Assembly: GCA_033297075.1 (NCBI GenBank)
Contig: MU858046.1
Coordinates: 620,001 to 684,000 of the forward strand
Direction: 5' to 3'
Source: Rhypophila decipiens
Lineage: Eukaryota; Ascomycota; Sordariomycetes; Sordariales; Naviculisporaceae
DNA length: 64,000 nt
This document shows, one piece after another, positions 13,194 to 25,600 of this stretch. Positions within the stretch are counted from its first letter, which is position 1. Every line of letters begins with the position of its first letter. Made by a program: the position numbers and the translations under genes. The notes below the pieces were generated by a model that saw only the letters and a list, made by a program, of their open reading frames with translations, did no database searches and had not been told where the DNA came from.

Positions 13194-13509
13194 GGTGCGG
13201 TATTGTTGCTGGAAAGAGACCTGTCTTTGCGGGTGCTGGTTGCGAGGCAAGAAGGAAGTCGATGGTGGAGGGGCTGTTGCACCAGGAGACGATGGCGGGG
13301 TACCGGCACTGGAGGTGATGTCTACAAGCGACGAGAGTGGGCACGTTAGAAACCCACACAGACAGGGGTTGAACTTGGAACTATTGCAGAAACAGTTGGG
13401 AGTTGTGATTCAGATTCTCGTGGCTCTTCGTTGCTATAAGCGAGTGGGGATGAAAGAGGGAGGAGCCGAGATCAGTGCTTCTCCTAGGAGGCAGCTGTGG
13501 GAGAAAGTG

Positions 13510-13526
13510 CGTGTTTATATATTTAG
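13510..13526 (-). promoter_or_regulatory. candidate TATA box of alanine aminotransferase
   Basis: On the minus strand the sequence reads CTAAATATATAAACAC, a good TATA match about 320 bp upstream of the ALT ATG. It is followed by a CT-rich stretch where transcription could start. No ATG occurs on this strand between the box and 13193, consistent with a long AUG-free leader. The call rests on the motif and position only. Confidence 0.35.
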
Positions 13527-16500
13527 GGGGACGCGGCAATTTTTATCATGGCCTGAGGAGTGAATCCCAAACCCAAGTAAGAGGAGGTGAGAGAAACTTG
13601 TCTTAGGAGGTCTAGTATGCGGGAAAAGGGGCAAAGAATAGGAAAAGGCCACAAACAACCAGCCGCATGTATCTAGTTTGGATGTGTACACAAATACTAA
13701 TATGCGTGGGTGGTGAGTTGTGAGTTGGCCAAGAAAGAATCAGCGCATCTTTTTCCTGCCTTTCCTATGGATGGAAATCGCCTGATGCCTTTCAGCGTCC
13801 ATGTTCTAACAACATGTCCCCAAAGGCGCAGGCAGACACAGGAACCCGCCTTCCGACTTTAGACGGGCCATGCCGGGCGTATGGACCATTGTCACTGTCG
13901 GGTCCTACCCGGTGAAAGAGACAAGGCCAAGCAATGAACTAGCAGCGGACTACTGCGCAGGAGAGCGGAAGGGATCAACCAAAGTCAGGAGACGACTGGA
14001 AGTTGACATGCCCTTGCTCGGCCGAAACCGGGGATCTTGTAATAAAAACATCAAACCAATTCTGTGACTGTGTCTGGGGACAGCATCAGGCATGTGGGTA
14101 TGGGGAAAAAGAGGAGATGTGATTGACTCTAAAGACAGTTGGCGGGCAGGTGCAGAAATTGAATATACCGGTACGTGTAAGTATGGGGGTTTGCGGATAT
14201 AAGTGGTATGACAGGGTTGGTGGGGGTAATCAATTGCGGCAAGGAAGCATCATCGCTGAAGAAGAAGGAAAATAGAAGGTTGTGTTACCTCTGGCGCCGA
14301 TCGGGCCCCGTTGTGCAGCAGGGATGCCAGCGCTTTTCACTGCTGAGTGATTTATTCCGGACGCCCCGCGGCGGGTGAGCCGGAAGGCAGTTTGCACACC
14401 ACAAGGCATTTGCTGTTGCGTGGAATAAAAACCGGCGAGCTGGTCGTTGCGATTCGCGTGCCCGAGAAAACCCCTAAAGCGATCCTCTGTGGGGGTTACG
14501 TGGAGAGGGAAGGAAAGTGCGGAAGGAACGGGCGCTGGCCGATTCGACAACGTTTGAGGCGATTTTCGGGGCTCTTGTCGACCTTGTTTGCCCGTCTGAT
14601 GAGGGCTCGCCGGAGATTCGTCAGTCTATGAATATCGGATCCGATTTCTGCCCGCGCTCTGTCAAGTCGCACCAATCCTTTCCCTCAACGCGCTGGGTTG
14701 CGAAACAAGAAACCGAAGACAGCGATACAGTTTTTGGAAAAGAGAAGGAAATTTTGTTGAATTATATTTCTCCTTTTTGCACACGGGCTCAATGACTCCG
14801 AAAATGGAGCAAGGCGGTGAGCGAGTCGGAGCCAGTCCAGGCCTTTATTATCGAGGTCGGAATTGAGCCTGTCACAGATATGTTGAAAGGGGTTTGGCCT
14901 GTTCTTTATCAATACTCTAGCGAGACCTGACGTTTGACTCAACCGCCCATACTACGGTCCGCTGCTTGGCGTTGGCGATATTGGGGCGATTTGAGGCTCC
15001 GGGACGCCGATGTTGGTATGATATCCAGGATATCCTTTGAGTCTATTTGTGCTGTTGAGTTCGGAGGAAGGGTGAAAAAAGGGGGACGGTTGGATTGAAG
15101 CACTGCATGAGGAGTATGCCATCCATATCGTGCACTCTAGAACTGAAAGCACCACACAGTGCTTTGCAGGTGGCGGGACTTGGGTTGGAGATTTAACCTT
15201 TGGGTCAGGTACCAGCGCCCATCCTAAACTTTATCCGAACTTTGAAATATGAGATGGAAGCTCCCAGGAATATTCGATGCAGAGGCGGAAGTATCCAGTT
15301 CTCACCGGATGATATATGTACGGATATCCGAGACTGACAGAATACAAGGTACACCGTATAAACACTGATACAAGACCGCCTGTATTCCTATGCATGTAGG
15401 GCACCTTCAAAAGATACATATAATAAACAATGACAAGGAAGAAAGGAGAATGTATAACAGTATCCAATGTATCCATAACGAATTCACTCCTCCTCCATGA
15501 GGACAGTACAAGTTGCTCGTCCAGGGCATGGCTCCATTTCAAGGTGACCTCACCAGCCCGTCCAGCCGTTACCAGCTGCCAACTATCGAAAGGTCAATTG
15601 AATGGGTCCAGCCGCCAAAACCTCCATCCGAGCTCCAAGCTCAACATCACCAGAGTTCGCGACAACCATTTCCAACCTCCCACGCAAACGCGCGCAAAGC
15701 GGTCGGTCGCAAGACATAACACCACCCCACCGCAAAAATGGCGAAAAAAGGTAACTGTCGATGATCCTCAAGCGCGCGAGAAATCATAGACCAAGAAAGA
15801 TCCCAGCTAATAATGCGATCACAGTCAAATCCCGTATCATCATTGTGCGGCTCCTCTCGATGGCCCAGACTGGCTACTTTTACACGTTTACTCGGCCCAG
15901 AGTAGCCACTCCGATGAGTATGCTCAAATATGATCCTATCGGTACGAAATCAATCGGTTCCCTCTCTTTACTGCTATGAAAACTGCTGCCAGGATACACA
16001 CCTCGCTTAGACAAAAACATGTGTTAACTTTGGATTATTTGTTTCTCCAAAACAGTGCGAAGAAAAGTGTTGTTCCTTGAACAAAAGAAACGAGTCAAAT
16101 AGTCGATACTGCCAAAACGTATCTATCCGGAGAGGAGGGAGGGCCATCGATCGCGGCGCAAGGGAGAGGAAGAAAGAAAAGAGACATCAACATCAACACC
16201 AACCGGCTGCGTTCAAACGAATCGACAACATTTGAACAAGAATCACAATTCATCGAGTTTCATTTTCGGGAGGCGGGGGGACATGGGGACCACACGCACC
16301 GACCATGTCCGGACGAGCGAGACATCACTGAACGATGAGAGATGATATTCATACTGCTACGATCAGCTGCTCCTTTAATCTTGGCCAGCAGGATACTACC
16401 ACAAACTTGTACTATAAGGAAACTCTCCCTCGAGGAGCAGAAGAGGATATAGAGAGAGACCAGAGGATGGAGCAAAACATGGGCCGGCGTTTTAGGTATA

Positions 16501-17037
16501 CAATTTTGTTTTCCATGTATATGTATGTACAAAGGCAATACGGGAATAAAGGATCAACACGCTTTTTCTCCGTTGTCTATAGGCTATTGTTATCTCTGCT
16601 CGACAAACAGCAACCGATCATGATCCACAAATCAAACTGTGTTGCAATACAATCGCAGGTGGGACCGGAACAAACAACGTCAATACCACCAAGGCAAACA
16701 AACAAATATTGAAAATTATAGCTTGATTTGCATAGCTTAGAGTATTGTACCTGTGTACCGAACCAGCTTTGGTAGAAGAAGAAAGCTTCCGGTAACCAAA
16801 GCCCCCTCTCCTCTCCTGTCTGTCTGTATCTTACTTATCCTGTCCCTTGCCTTTCTCTACCTACAACTAATCAAGCCCGGTGATCCATAGCTTCACAATA
16901 ACAACAACAACAACACGTCTCTTCGGTGATAGCAAGAACAGAAACAGTCAAAATCCATACGGCATACATTTCCCGTGATTACGCCTTCATTCACCCACCA
17001 CCACCCAATACACTAAAATTCCAAGGCTATCAAGCCA

Positions 17038-17065
17038 ACTGTCCGTCCGTCCGTCTGTCTGTATA
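17038..17065. repeat. CCGT/CTGT tetranucleotide microsatellite
   Basis: A short run of (T/C)GTC units, imperfect after the third copy, lies in the non-coding 3' flank of the kinase gene. A GGAT run sits about 160 bp further on, at 17218-17236. Confidence 0.7.
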
Positions 17066-17470
17066 TGTCCAAATAAAAACTTTTTTTCTCTTCTGAAGAA
17101 AAACAAATGGGTAAACCAACACCCCGTAGCATAGTGGAGCAAAAGTGGCCTGAGCAAAAGAAGGGGATATGCAAAACAAAATGCCCGCCATTCAAATATT
17201 CAGAAATGGGATTGGATTGGATGGATGGATGGATGGGAGAAGGAGAGAGGGGGGTAAACAAGAGCAAACAACCAAGGTGAACAAACAATTTGGCTCTCCG
17301 CTTTATGTCCACAAGAAAACAACAACACTGATTTCTCTCGCTCGTTCGGTTGGTGTGTGTAGGTTGCCCAAAATTCGCGCCAGGTTTAAACAAAAGAAAA
17401 TGGGAATGATCCAAATGTCCAAATGTCCAAACAACAAAAAATGGAAAGCAGTAGCGGACGACGACACAGT

Positions 17471-20353
17471 TCATTGTCCTTTCTTTGCCTTTTCTTGTGC
17501 CCTTGCTTCCCTCGCTGCTCGGACCAAGGGTGATAGCGTTGATAACTCGACACACTGTTTCATGAACTCGTGCTGGTTGCTGTTAGTAATCATGCAGCTA
17601 AGATGCGGCCAAGTTTGGCTAGACCCGGGATAACTAAAGAAGACTTACCCTTAATAGATCATGGGCGCTGGCTCGCTTCTCTGGGTCGACTTTGAGCGCA
17701 AAGTAAAGGAAATCTCTGAACACTGGTGACAGATTTTGCTCATCCTTGATATGCGGCGTCCCGTTTGTCGCTATGAGCCACAGGGCGCGCAATGGTGACT
17801 CGGTGAGGTAAGGAGGTTCACCCTCAATCATCTCGATCGCCATGATGCCCAGTGACCAGATATCAACCTTCCTACCGTACTCTTTCCGAGTAACGACCTC
17901 GGGCGCCATCCAGTACGGCGTGCCGACCATTGTAGTGCGCTTGTTTTGCGCATCATTGATTGTCGCACAAAATCCGAAGTCGGCTGTTGGCAAGATATTT
18001 TGGTTAGTTGAAGAGGACTGCAGTGAAGAGCCAGATGCACTACTCACTTAGCTTGATATTCCCTTCCATGCTCAGTAGGATGTTGTCCGACTTGATATCT
18101 CTGTGGATGACTCCCTTCGAGTGGAGGTGCTGTAGACCCCTCAGAGTTTCTCTGCAAACCGAAGCAATCTGCCCTTCCGTCATGATATTGAACGTAACCA
18201 CATCAGTCAAGCTTCCGCCCTCCATAAATTCCATCACCACCCAGAGTTCGCCACCACAAAGATAACTGTCGATAAAGTTGACAATGTTGGGGTGAGAGCT
18301 CTCCTTCATGACCAGGATTTCATTGATGATCAGGTCCTTCTTGGGCTGCTGCTCGAGATTCATTTGCTTGATAGCGACGAGTCGGTTGGTTCCCCTCTCG
18401 TGTCCCGTGTACACACCTCCTGAGGCACCCTGACCGATCTTGGTAAAGCCTCTGTAAACTTCTCTCGGATCACCCTCTGAACATATCCTTTTGAGAGCGG
18501 CGACTACATCTATTCCATTGCTCTGTCGTGGTCGGTGACGAGGCCGTGCGCCTGCTTGTGGAACACCTCCAGGAGCCTGTGGTACCCGGACTGAACCACT
18601 AACTTCAAGTTGTCGAGGCGCTTGGTGTTGCGAGGAAGGAGGGGTCGGTTGTTGCCTCTTGCTCGCTGCCCTTCCCAGTTGACCAGTCATGGCCGCTTGC
18701 GCTTGGGCCATTGCCTGCTCCTGCTGATGGTGTAGTAGCTGCTGCTGATAGGCTGCCTGGTTCGTAGGCGATGTGGTGGCCGGAGACGGCTGGGCTGCCA
18801 TAAATGGACTGTTGCCATTGACTCGTGAATTGGACCTGGACCGATGCTCTTCTGGCAGCATGGGCGTATTTTCCTTGGAAGGGACATAGGAGGGGCCGGT
18901 GCCATCATCACCGGGAGGCGGCATCCCAATGCCCGAATCTTTGGCCGGGTATGGTGGATGAGGAGCAATTCTTGAAGATAAGCTGGTTGGAGGTTTGGGA
19001 GCCGGCCGACTCGGCATCAGGTTCAAATCTTTGGCTGGGAGGGGTCCGGGTCCTTTGGCCGGGACGGGGGGTGGCGCCCGAGGATTCTCAAAGCTGCCCT
19101 CATGATTCACAGTCGGAAATCTAGGGCTCGCGGGCGGGCTGATCAGCGGCGATATGGGGCTATACGCCGGTAACATACCGGGAGAAGGTAGAGTTGCAGA
19201 GCCGGGCGGGTTCCCCAAGGCACGGAAGTCTGTTGCTCTCGCATCATGGAATTTTTCTAATTGCTGGTCCTCGGATCCCTTCTCGGTCGTTTCTTTGTAG
19301 AATGTTAACACATCGACTAAAATCTGTGGGTGTTCTCTGGTATCCTTCTCGGTGATACCACTTTCGTTGATGAGCCGTTGCCATTCTTTGGGCAAGCCCT
19401 GTTGCCCAATTAGTCAAGTCTTCTTTACCATCTCGAACAATGATTCAAGGCAAACGTACTGTGAACTGGCCCGTTGTGCTATCATAACCAACGTGGGTAA
19501 CATGAACGGGGTTTTCTGGAGCTGATATCATGGGCTTCTTTGGCGACCCTACTAAACTGTTCATGAAGCCAGAGAAGCCGGATTTCTTCCTCAACATGCC
19601 CGGCATCTTTGACTCCTTGGACTCGTCCGAATTCCTCTTTGACGTTGTGCCGCTATCCATCCTCAGAGCTAATGGCTTCTCGTTCATGACGGGCAGATCT
19701 GCTTTGGACGAGCTTGATGATTGTGAAAGTAGTGGTGGCGGGCCCATGCTCCTCGCGTCAGAGGTCGTCTGTAGAGGTGGGGGAGGGGCGGGTCGTGGAG
19801 GCTGCGGCGGGTGATGCAGAGGATGCGCCGGTGATTTCGTGGCCTCAATTCGACTTAGGATTGCGGTGCCGTCAAAAGGTGCACCAATAAGCTCGTCCGA
19901 GGTCTTTGAACTCAGTGGATAGTCGGTACGGGGGGCGACTGCCGTAACGGACGACGAGGTCGACGATTGGGAGTGGAGCAATGATAGCGGCGGCTGCGAG
20001 TACTGCGGCTGGGATTGAATATTTGGCGAAAAGGGTCCAGTGGCTGTGAACTCGGTCCCAGGAAGCACGGGCGAGGGGTGTGATCTCGAGGATGACGATG
20101 CGGGAGCGGTAGGGAACCGCGGCGAAGAATTGTTGGAAGTGTGTGAAGACAGCGATCTCGAAGCCGGAGGGGGAGCTGGAGCACTTGGGGCCCGGCGCAG
20201 GCTATGGGAGCTCCGTTTGCTCGTTAGAGACTGGGCGTCGACCCGACCATCGATACTGATTGAACTTCTGTGAGAGTGAGCAGGCGGTGGTTTCTTTGTC
20301 AGTTTGCGACGATTAGAGTTGCCGTGAGTGAGAGCGGTGTTCGGGCTGTCCAT
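17471..20353 (-). CDS. STE20: Ste20-type PAK serine/threonine protein kinase
   Basis: This p21-activated kinase acts downstream of Cdc42 in MAPK signalling and polarity. Minus-strand exons are 20353-19460, 19398-18048, 17983-17649 and 17572-17471, with introns of 61, 64 and 76 nt, encoding 893 residues. The N-terminus is a Ser/Pro-rich disordered region. The Cdc42-binding CRIB motif, [16 protein letters not shown], starts near residue 276 and crosses the first intron. A proline-rich and Gln-rich linker follows. The kinase domain runs from about 613, with [11 protein letters not shown] (Lys about 642), HRDIKSDN (Asp about 732), DFG (Asp about 750) and GTPYWMAPE all intact. The last exon encodes the C-terminal tail with [14 protein letters not shown], matching the G-beta-binding motif of Ste20. 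There is no PH domain, which separates it from the Cla4 class. The final exon is too small to be found as an open frame; it was recognised from this motif. Confidence 0.94.
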
Positions 20354-22115
20354 GGATAATACGGCGACCTTGCGGCGCTATTGTGGAGGGGGAAAAACGA
20401 GAGACGGGAGACGTGCGGGAGACCAAGAAAAACATCAACAAGGAACCAAAATCCAGGAAAATACAACATACGTCGCAGCCGGCGGTTTGAGTGACTGGAA
20501 AGGGAAGTAGCAGGATGGGATGGGGGTAATTGAGGCGGGAATATGAACGAGGGTACAGACCTTGGAAATCTGCGTTTGGGCCTCTGGGACCTCTGGGACC
20601 TCTGCCTGCTTTTTTTGCTGCTTGATTTCGACTTCTGCTTGGTTGGAATCAGTCCCTCAGTTCCCTCTTCCCCCAGGCTCTCGCTATCAAGTACAATGTA
20701 TGTACCGGTATCTGGTCTTGGGGACGAGGTATCTGGGTATCCTGTATCTGGACTGTGGCCCTGTTGTCTTTCTTCGCTCGGGTTGGTCCTGGGCTACATG
20801 CAAGGCCTCTTCTTCAACTGTTCTGCTTTTCTTCTTGGACTCGGGTATCAGTACTGGAAAGTTGGTTGCCAGTGCCGGTCATGGGTGTAATGGGTGGTCC
20901 CGTCTCTGCACACCTCACTGCCTGCAGCTTGCAGTGATGTGGCACTGACAGTGAGCTACGCCGAGCTTTGGCGGGAAGGCAGTCTGGGTGGGCTGGTTAA
21001 AATCATATCCGCCTCTTGGGACTGGACGGATTGCCGGGCACAGTGCGACATCATTGGCACCTTTTTGGCGGCGGCAATGGAACGACAAGGCAGGAAAGCC
21101 CGGGTCCAACCCCACCATTTGAAAGTAAAGGACGGAAGGTGTCCACCGGTGCTTGTTCTAACCCACCCAGAAGCTGATCAATGATGGCATCACTTCACTT
21201 TGTACAATATTCTGTGTATGCGATTACATTTGCACGTCAATTCTGTGCACGCTGATTCTTGATGTTGCCGGCAACCTAAGGCGGGAAGAAAGAACTTCCT
21301 CAGATAGCGGGATATGACAAACATGCATAGGTACCCCAGGAAAACTAGTGTAGCTGCGGCGTAAAAGGACTCATATCGCTGGTGGTTGGCTGGTCGCTTC
21401 AGAGAAGAAACCCGGTGCGGTGCGTCAATAGACTTTTCTGTCGCTGATTTTCCGTAAAGAATACAGTCGAGCACAGTATAATATGCTGCTACACAGTACA
21501 GGTAGAGAAAACCTAAACGTCTATGATATGAAGTCGTCTGCTGTCCTAGCCTGGTGAGGCGACGTAGTGGTGGGGTCCGGTCGCTGCCAACTCATGAGCG
21601 GGCCTTGGGGCCGATTGACCAGAGATTTAGAAAACGGGTACGGATAATATGTCCATCCTGTCAAACTAGACTAGAGGCCTAAAGTTAGATCTTCCTGACT
21701 TGTCAATTGCAAAAGAATCTAATCAATTGGCGTGCCGTACCTTACCATCGGAAGCATGTTGAATATCTGTCTTTTTCCCTTGGTGCAGCCTGTGCGTATT
21801 GCACATGTTGGGTATCGAGATGTACTAATGCATGTGACAGCTGACCTAAACCTGGGGTTTTTCAAACGTGTACGTACTCCGTACTTATATCTTGAACATA
21901 GTGGTAAACATGCTAAGGATATTTCCTCACCCTTGACAAGCCGACAACATCATGGATTGCCGAGAAAACAACCAGGTTTGAAAGCCCAATACCAGAGCAA
22001 AAGCACGCAGTGTAGTAAGCGCCTGGACTAGCCCTGACTTTCCCATGTGCTCCTCGAGTTAACCAGCATCAATGATAGTGTAAAGATTACTTACTTGTAA
22101 CTGTATGTATTGTCA

Positions 22116-22709
22116 TTATGTCATGTCCTGCACACTCAAATTGAAGGGGCGACAGTGGAGTCTTGACTGCAAGTTTCCTATTCTTTCTTTCTGGACCTCC
22201 CAACCGACCTGACAGCAAACGATAGCATCGAGACCGGTGGGACTGATCAAATCACGGAAGTTGATCGGCAGTGGCCTCAAGCCCTCAAGCCATCTGTGGC
22301 TGTGAAAACGGTGTCGCATCGGCTTTCCATCCTTCCAGCCCTGCCTGGCATCATTCGTGTCGACAAGTTTACGAGGTTTCGCTTCGAGTACCGTACCGCT
22401 GGCGCTGGCATCGCGCCTGGCGTCTTGCTCTCGAGGAGCTTTTTGTTCCAACATCGACACCCCGCTGCCAATGAACGATGCCCCTCCAATGATCTGCCCG
22501 CCTAGACGCCTAGTCGTGTAGGACACACCACCAGCCCAGACCAGGAAGCTTGACGCCCCGCCAAATGACAAGAAGAAGCGGGGCAGCCACCAACACATTT
22601 CACCGGCTTTCGTGATGGCCTTCACTGTAGTCACTTTTTCTCCATATAACAAAACCAAGAGGGACGAGGATAGCTGAAATGAATAAATGGACAGTATTGT
22701 TCCTCCCAT
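22116..22709 (-). CDS. doubtful hypothetical small membrane protein
   Basis: An ATG-started frame of 197 codons lies alone in a long spacer. The first half contains hydrophobic, glycine-rich stretches (residues about 1-22 and 44-80, with GGASSFLVWAGG and GGQIIGGASFIGSG) that could form two or three membrane segments. The second half is polar and basic. I do not recognise the family. Competing frames of similar quality overlap it, and no splice signals help decide, so it may be chance. Confidence 0.2.
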   Translation of the reverse strand: MGGTILSIYSFQLSSSLLVLLYGEKVTTVKAITKAGEMCWWLPRFFLSFGGASSFLVWAGGVSYTTRRLGGQIIGGASFIGSGVSMLEQKAPREQDARRDASASGTVLEAKPRKLVDTNDARQGWKDGKPMRHRFHSHRWLEGLRPLPINFRDLISPTGLDAIVCCQVGWEVQKERIGNLQSRLHCRPFNLSVQDMT

Positions 22710-23823
22710 TTCCCCGTCCCGACCACAGCGTCATGTAAACGTTCTGTCACACTCGAATGGTTCGATATCATGGACGAGATAATCTGGCGTGCACACCACA
22801 AGCTATGATCCCTGCTGGTATAAAACACGACCAGTGCGCGTAGCCTTCGGGGTGTGCTGCCATGGACTTGTCGATCACTTCAAAGTGGCAGCAGGTTCAG
22901 AATGCCAGATGGGAGGCCGAGGCACTATTTCTACACTAAGGTAGTATAAGAGTACACAAGAGACAGGTATCTGGTGCCAAAAGAGTCTTTCTCGTCCTTT
23001 GCTGTTATAATTGTCTCACTCTAGATTGGCTGCGACATTATTTCCGCCGCTCTGGAATCATCGGGGTACAACTTTGCTTCTTTTCTCACCTCGGTTCGAG
23101 CAAAAGATGAGAGGCTCGAGCAGTTCTTCCTCGCTGCATCGTGCGCCATCAGGGGTTGATATTCTACTCTGTTCAAACGAACAATGAGATTCTAATAATG
23201 CATTCTGGATCCTAGCACAGCTCATCTTCGACCACCTACGACACGAAACTGGCTTGTTACGCTGGCTGGCTGGCCTTGTTCTTCAGGCTCCCGAATCTCA
23301 ACCTGAGCCATGTTGCTTCTAGCGAGTATCGTCACGTCACACATGTCGCCGCAGCAGTATCCAATCTACAACGGCAATAACTTCCGTTACCCTAAAATCT
23401 GGGGAACTGCCTTGAACTTTCCCCGGGCAGTTGCATCCATACACGGGGTTCGTCGAGGACCGAGGATGCTGGAGTCTCGACTTTTGTCCTGCCTTCCCCG
23501 CCTTCCTACCATAACCTCCTTGCACAACATGTGTTTTCAGAATAATCTCCTTGGAGATTGGACTCATTCTCCCGCTTGCTTCCTTGCCTTGCACGCTTCC
23601 GAACTCCAGCGTCCAGTCCCCAGGTCCACGGCTGCGTACACTGGCCCTGTTCCCAAGCCACTTGGACTTGCCATGAAAACGCAGGTGTTCAGCATCATGA
23701 GAATCCAAGCCAGACGCCCTCAACGCCCATACCCCCACCGCACAAAACTTTCTTCTGCTTCCAACCGGGGAATATATACAACTTCCGACCCTTAGATATT
23801 ACCAAACAGCCACAAAAAGTGAA

Positions 23824-23979
23824 GCCCCGTAGCCCAGTGGTCAGAGCACAGGTCAGCGTTGATATTTCACATAGCGTTTGGGGACTAGCGAGTTTTCCAG
23901 CGAAGTCTATTCAGCGAAATATCAGCGTAGCCGAGGTTAGCGGTTCGAATCCGCTGAATCCGCTCGGGGGCATTCTTTT
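23824..23979 (+). ncRNA. tRNA-like polymerase III transcription unit (degenerate or novel)
   Basis: A perfect A box (TAGCCCAGTGG, 23830-23840) and a perfect B box (GGTTCGAATCC, 23942-23952) lie 101 bp apart and are followed by a TTTT terminator at 23976. The ends pair like an acceptor stem (GCCCC at 23824, GGGGC at 23967). A T-arm is present, but a tandem duplication of GAATCCGCT (23947-23955 and 23956-23964) interrupts it. I cannot form a normal anticodon arm. Instead, TGATATTTC (23860) pairs with GAAATATCA (23916) to make a long central stem. It may be a tRNA pseudogene, a SINE-like tRNA-derived element, or a separate pol III RNA. Confidence 0.5.
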
Positions 23980-25600
23980 CTGCTAGTCTGACTATCTCTG
24001 TATTAGATAGGCTTCTCTTTATGTTTGGCCTGGAAAGAGAAATCAATATATATCACTTATAATAAAGTCAGATGATGTAAATATCACGATCTCAACGGCC
24101 AGTTTGACCCTCACGCTCATATATGACCTTATGCTTAAGGCTAAGAGCAATTGCTATGTGACAATAGGTCTACGGTCCCTGACAAGAAGTTATGCGACCC
24201 AAACGGCTGACCTCTGCCTATCTGGAGCGCCGTTGTCCAACGGCCGGCCCCTTGCTCCCACTCAGTATTGGATCTGATATAGAGTATATCGCCATCAGCG
24301 CGGTCCGAAGACAAGGTGAATCGGCCGGGATGTTTTCTCGGGTATATGGAAGTACCAGACGCTTGATAGCCGAATTTACGGCATAATCATGAGTACGGTA
24401 TTGTTTCTGATCCTGTCAAAGATTCAAATCCCATATGCGCTTGTCCGGCTCCCCACAGAGTTGACATCTGACGGCAGTACTGCAAGGAGGAACCTTGAGC
24501 TTCAGAGTATTGAATCCAGGATTTCATCGTCAGGGTCTGGGGACAGCCCCGGGCAGAACTGACACAATGTTACGGGATAATGTGACGACAGTCAGCACCT
24601 CGTCCTCAAGATCGGGTCGTCGAAAAGCGTTGACAGGTGCTGCCAAGTTGAACTGCACTGGAAAGCACGTGGGTGAGCGCGTGACGATTAGCACCAGCCT
24701 CACAGGCCTCGATACATAACCAGTTTCTGGATGCTAGCATGAACCCTACCCTTAATGGCAGTAGATATCGGATGATTCCACGCGTTGGAAATTTGGAAGC
24801 TATTTCGTTCCATGTCTCGAAGCATCTCAGAAACTTCCATCTCTTCGCCAGAGCTTTGGCAGCCCTTGGCAGCTGCATTACGGATACCGCAGGTTTCTCC
24901 GTATCATCGTTTCACAGGGAACATCCGTACCCCGTATTTGCAGTCGAAATACAAGCGGGGAGTAACCGAAGCTCGTTATATACTGGAGAAGCTGTGCCTC
25001 TTTCATATTTTCTGTGCTGGATTTTAGCCCATGTAAGACAATGAAGACATGTTCCTGATATTTGTGCATTGTATTCATTGTATCCACTGTCTCGCGGACG
25101 GGCTGAGGCGTAAAACCCGGTGGGGTGGCTGAAGGAAGGTGGGGCAAACCCCCTGGGGCAGTGGGGAAGGCTGCGACGCTGAGCTTGTCTGGCCTTTCCC
25201 TTTCGAAGGCAGCTAAAAAAATGTTCCACTTTGACTTTGGCCCTTGTTGACCCCTTGCACCTTCACCGAGCTCAACTTCTGAACAACTTTCCACTTTGGA
25301 TTCTTCTCCTTACGCTTCCTCATCGCCCATCTTCATCCGCAGTTCGCGGGCCTCATTGCTCATCGTTGCTACGTACCTAAATCCGCGCAGCAATTTGCTC
25401 CTCTACTAATCATCAACTGGACAAACAGGATTGCGGCTACTCCTTGCGCATCATGTTCTAGAAAGCCTCCAGCAATCCCAATTCCATCATCGCCTTGCTT
25501 CTACCGGTTTTTTCTCTCCCCAGTCGCCTCTATCACGGTCTCCATCGCCTGCCTTTTGACGAACACAAAAAAAAAAGCTAATTGAATCTCCATTGCCACC

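Larger units (their letters stand above)
13194..17470. other. long spacer between ALT and the PAK kinase
   Basis: This spacer covers 4.3 kb with no convincing protein gene on either strand. The longest frames, at 13150-13563 (+) and 17013-17555 (-), lack family features; part of the latter overlaps the kinase 3' exon in another frame. The left part is the ALT leader and promoter. The right part, about 16.0-17.5 kb, is likely the kinase 3' UTR. Simple repeats occur near 17039 (GTCCGTCCGTCCGTCTGTCTGT-like, CYGT tetranucleotide) and 17218 (GGAT tetranucleotide). Confidence 0.5.
20354..25600. other. 5.2 kb divergent spacer between STE20 and SCP160
   Basis: Apart from the tRNA-like element at 23824-23979 and one doubtful membrane-protein frame at 22116-22709, I find no gene I can support. 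The ends are CT-rich and look like leaders of the two divergent flanking genes. The centre near 24.0-24.4 kb is AT-richer. A word match TACGTACTCCGTAC near 21871 belongs to the dispersed motif noted in the findings. Confidence 0.5.

Noticed and set aside
13194..13250. Using TTG at 13250 as the annotated start of alanine aminotransferase
   Set aside because: The ATG at 13193 is the safer call; the extension is kept as a finding instead.
17013..17555. 180-codon frame at the 3' end of the PAK gene
   Set aside because: Its upstream part overlaps the last kinase exon in another frame, and the rest is low-complexity UTR.
23310..23795. 161-codon frame next to the tRNA-like element
   Set aside because: Its composition is irregular, frames overlap it on both strands, and no domain or splice support is seen.
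23824..23971. A standard intron-containing tRNA
   Set aside because: No anticodon stem can be paired in any placement I tried, and the T-arm carries a 9-bp duplication.
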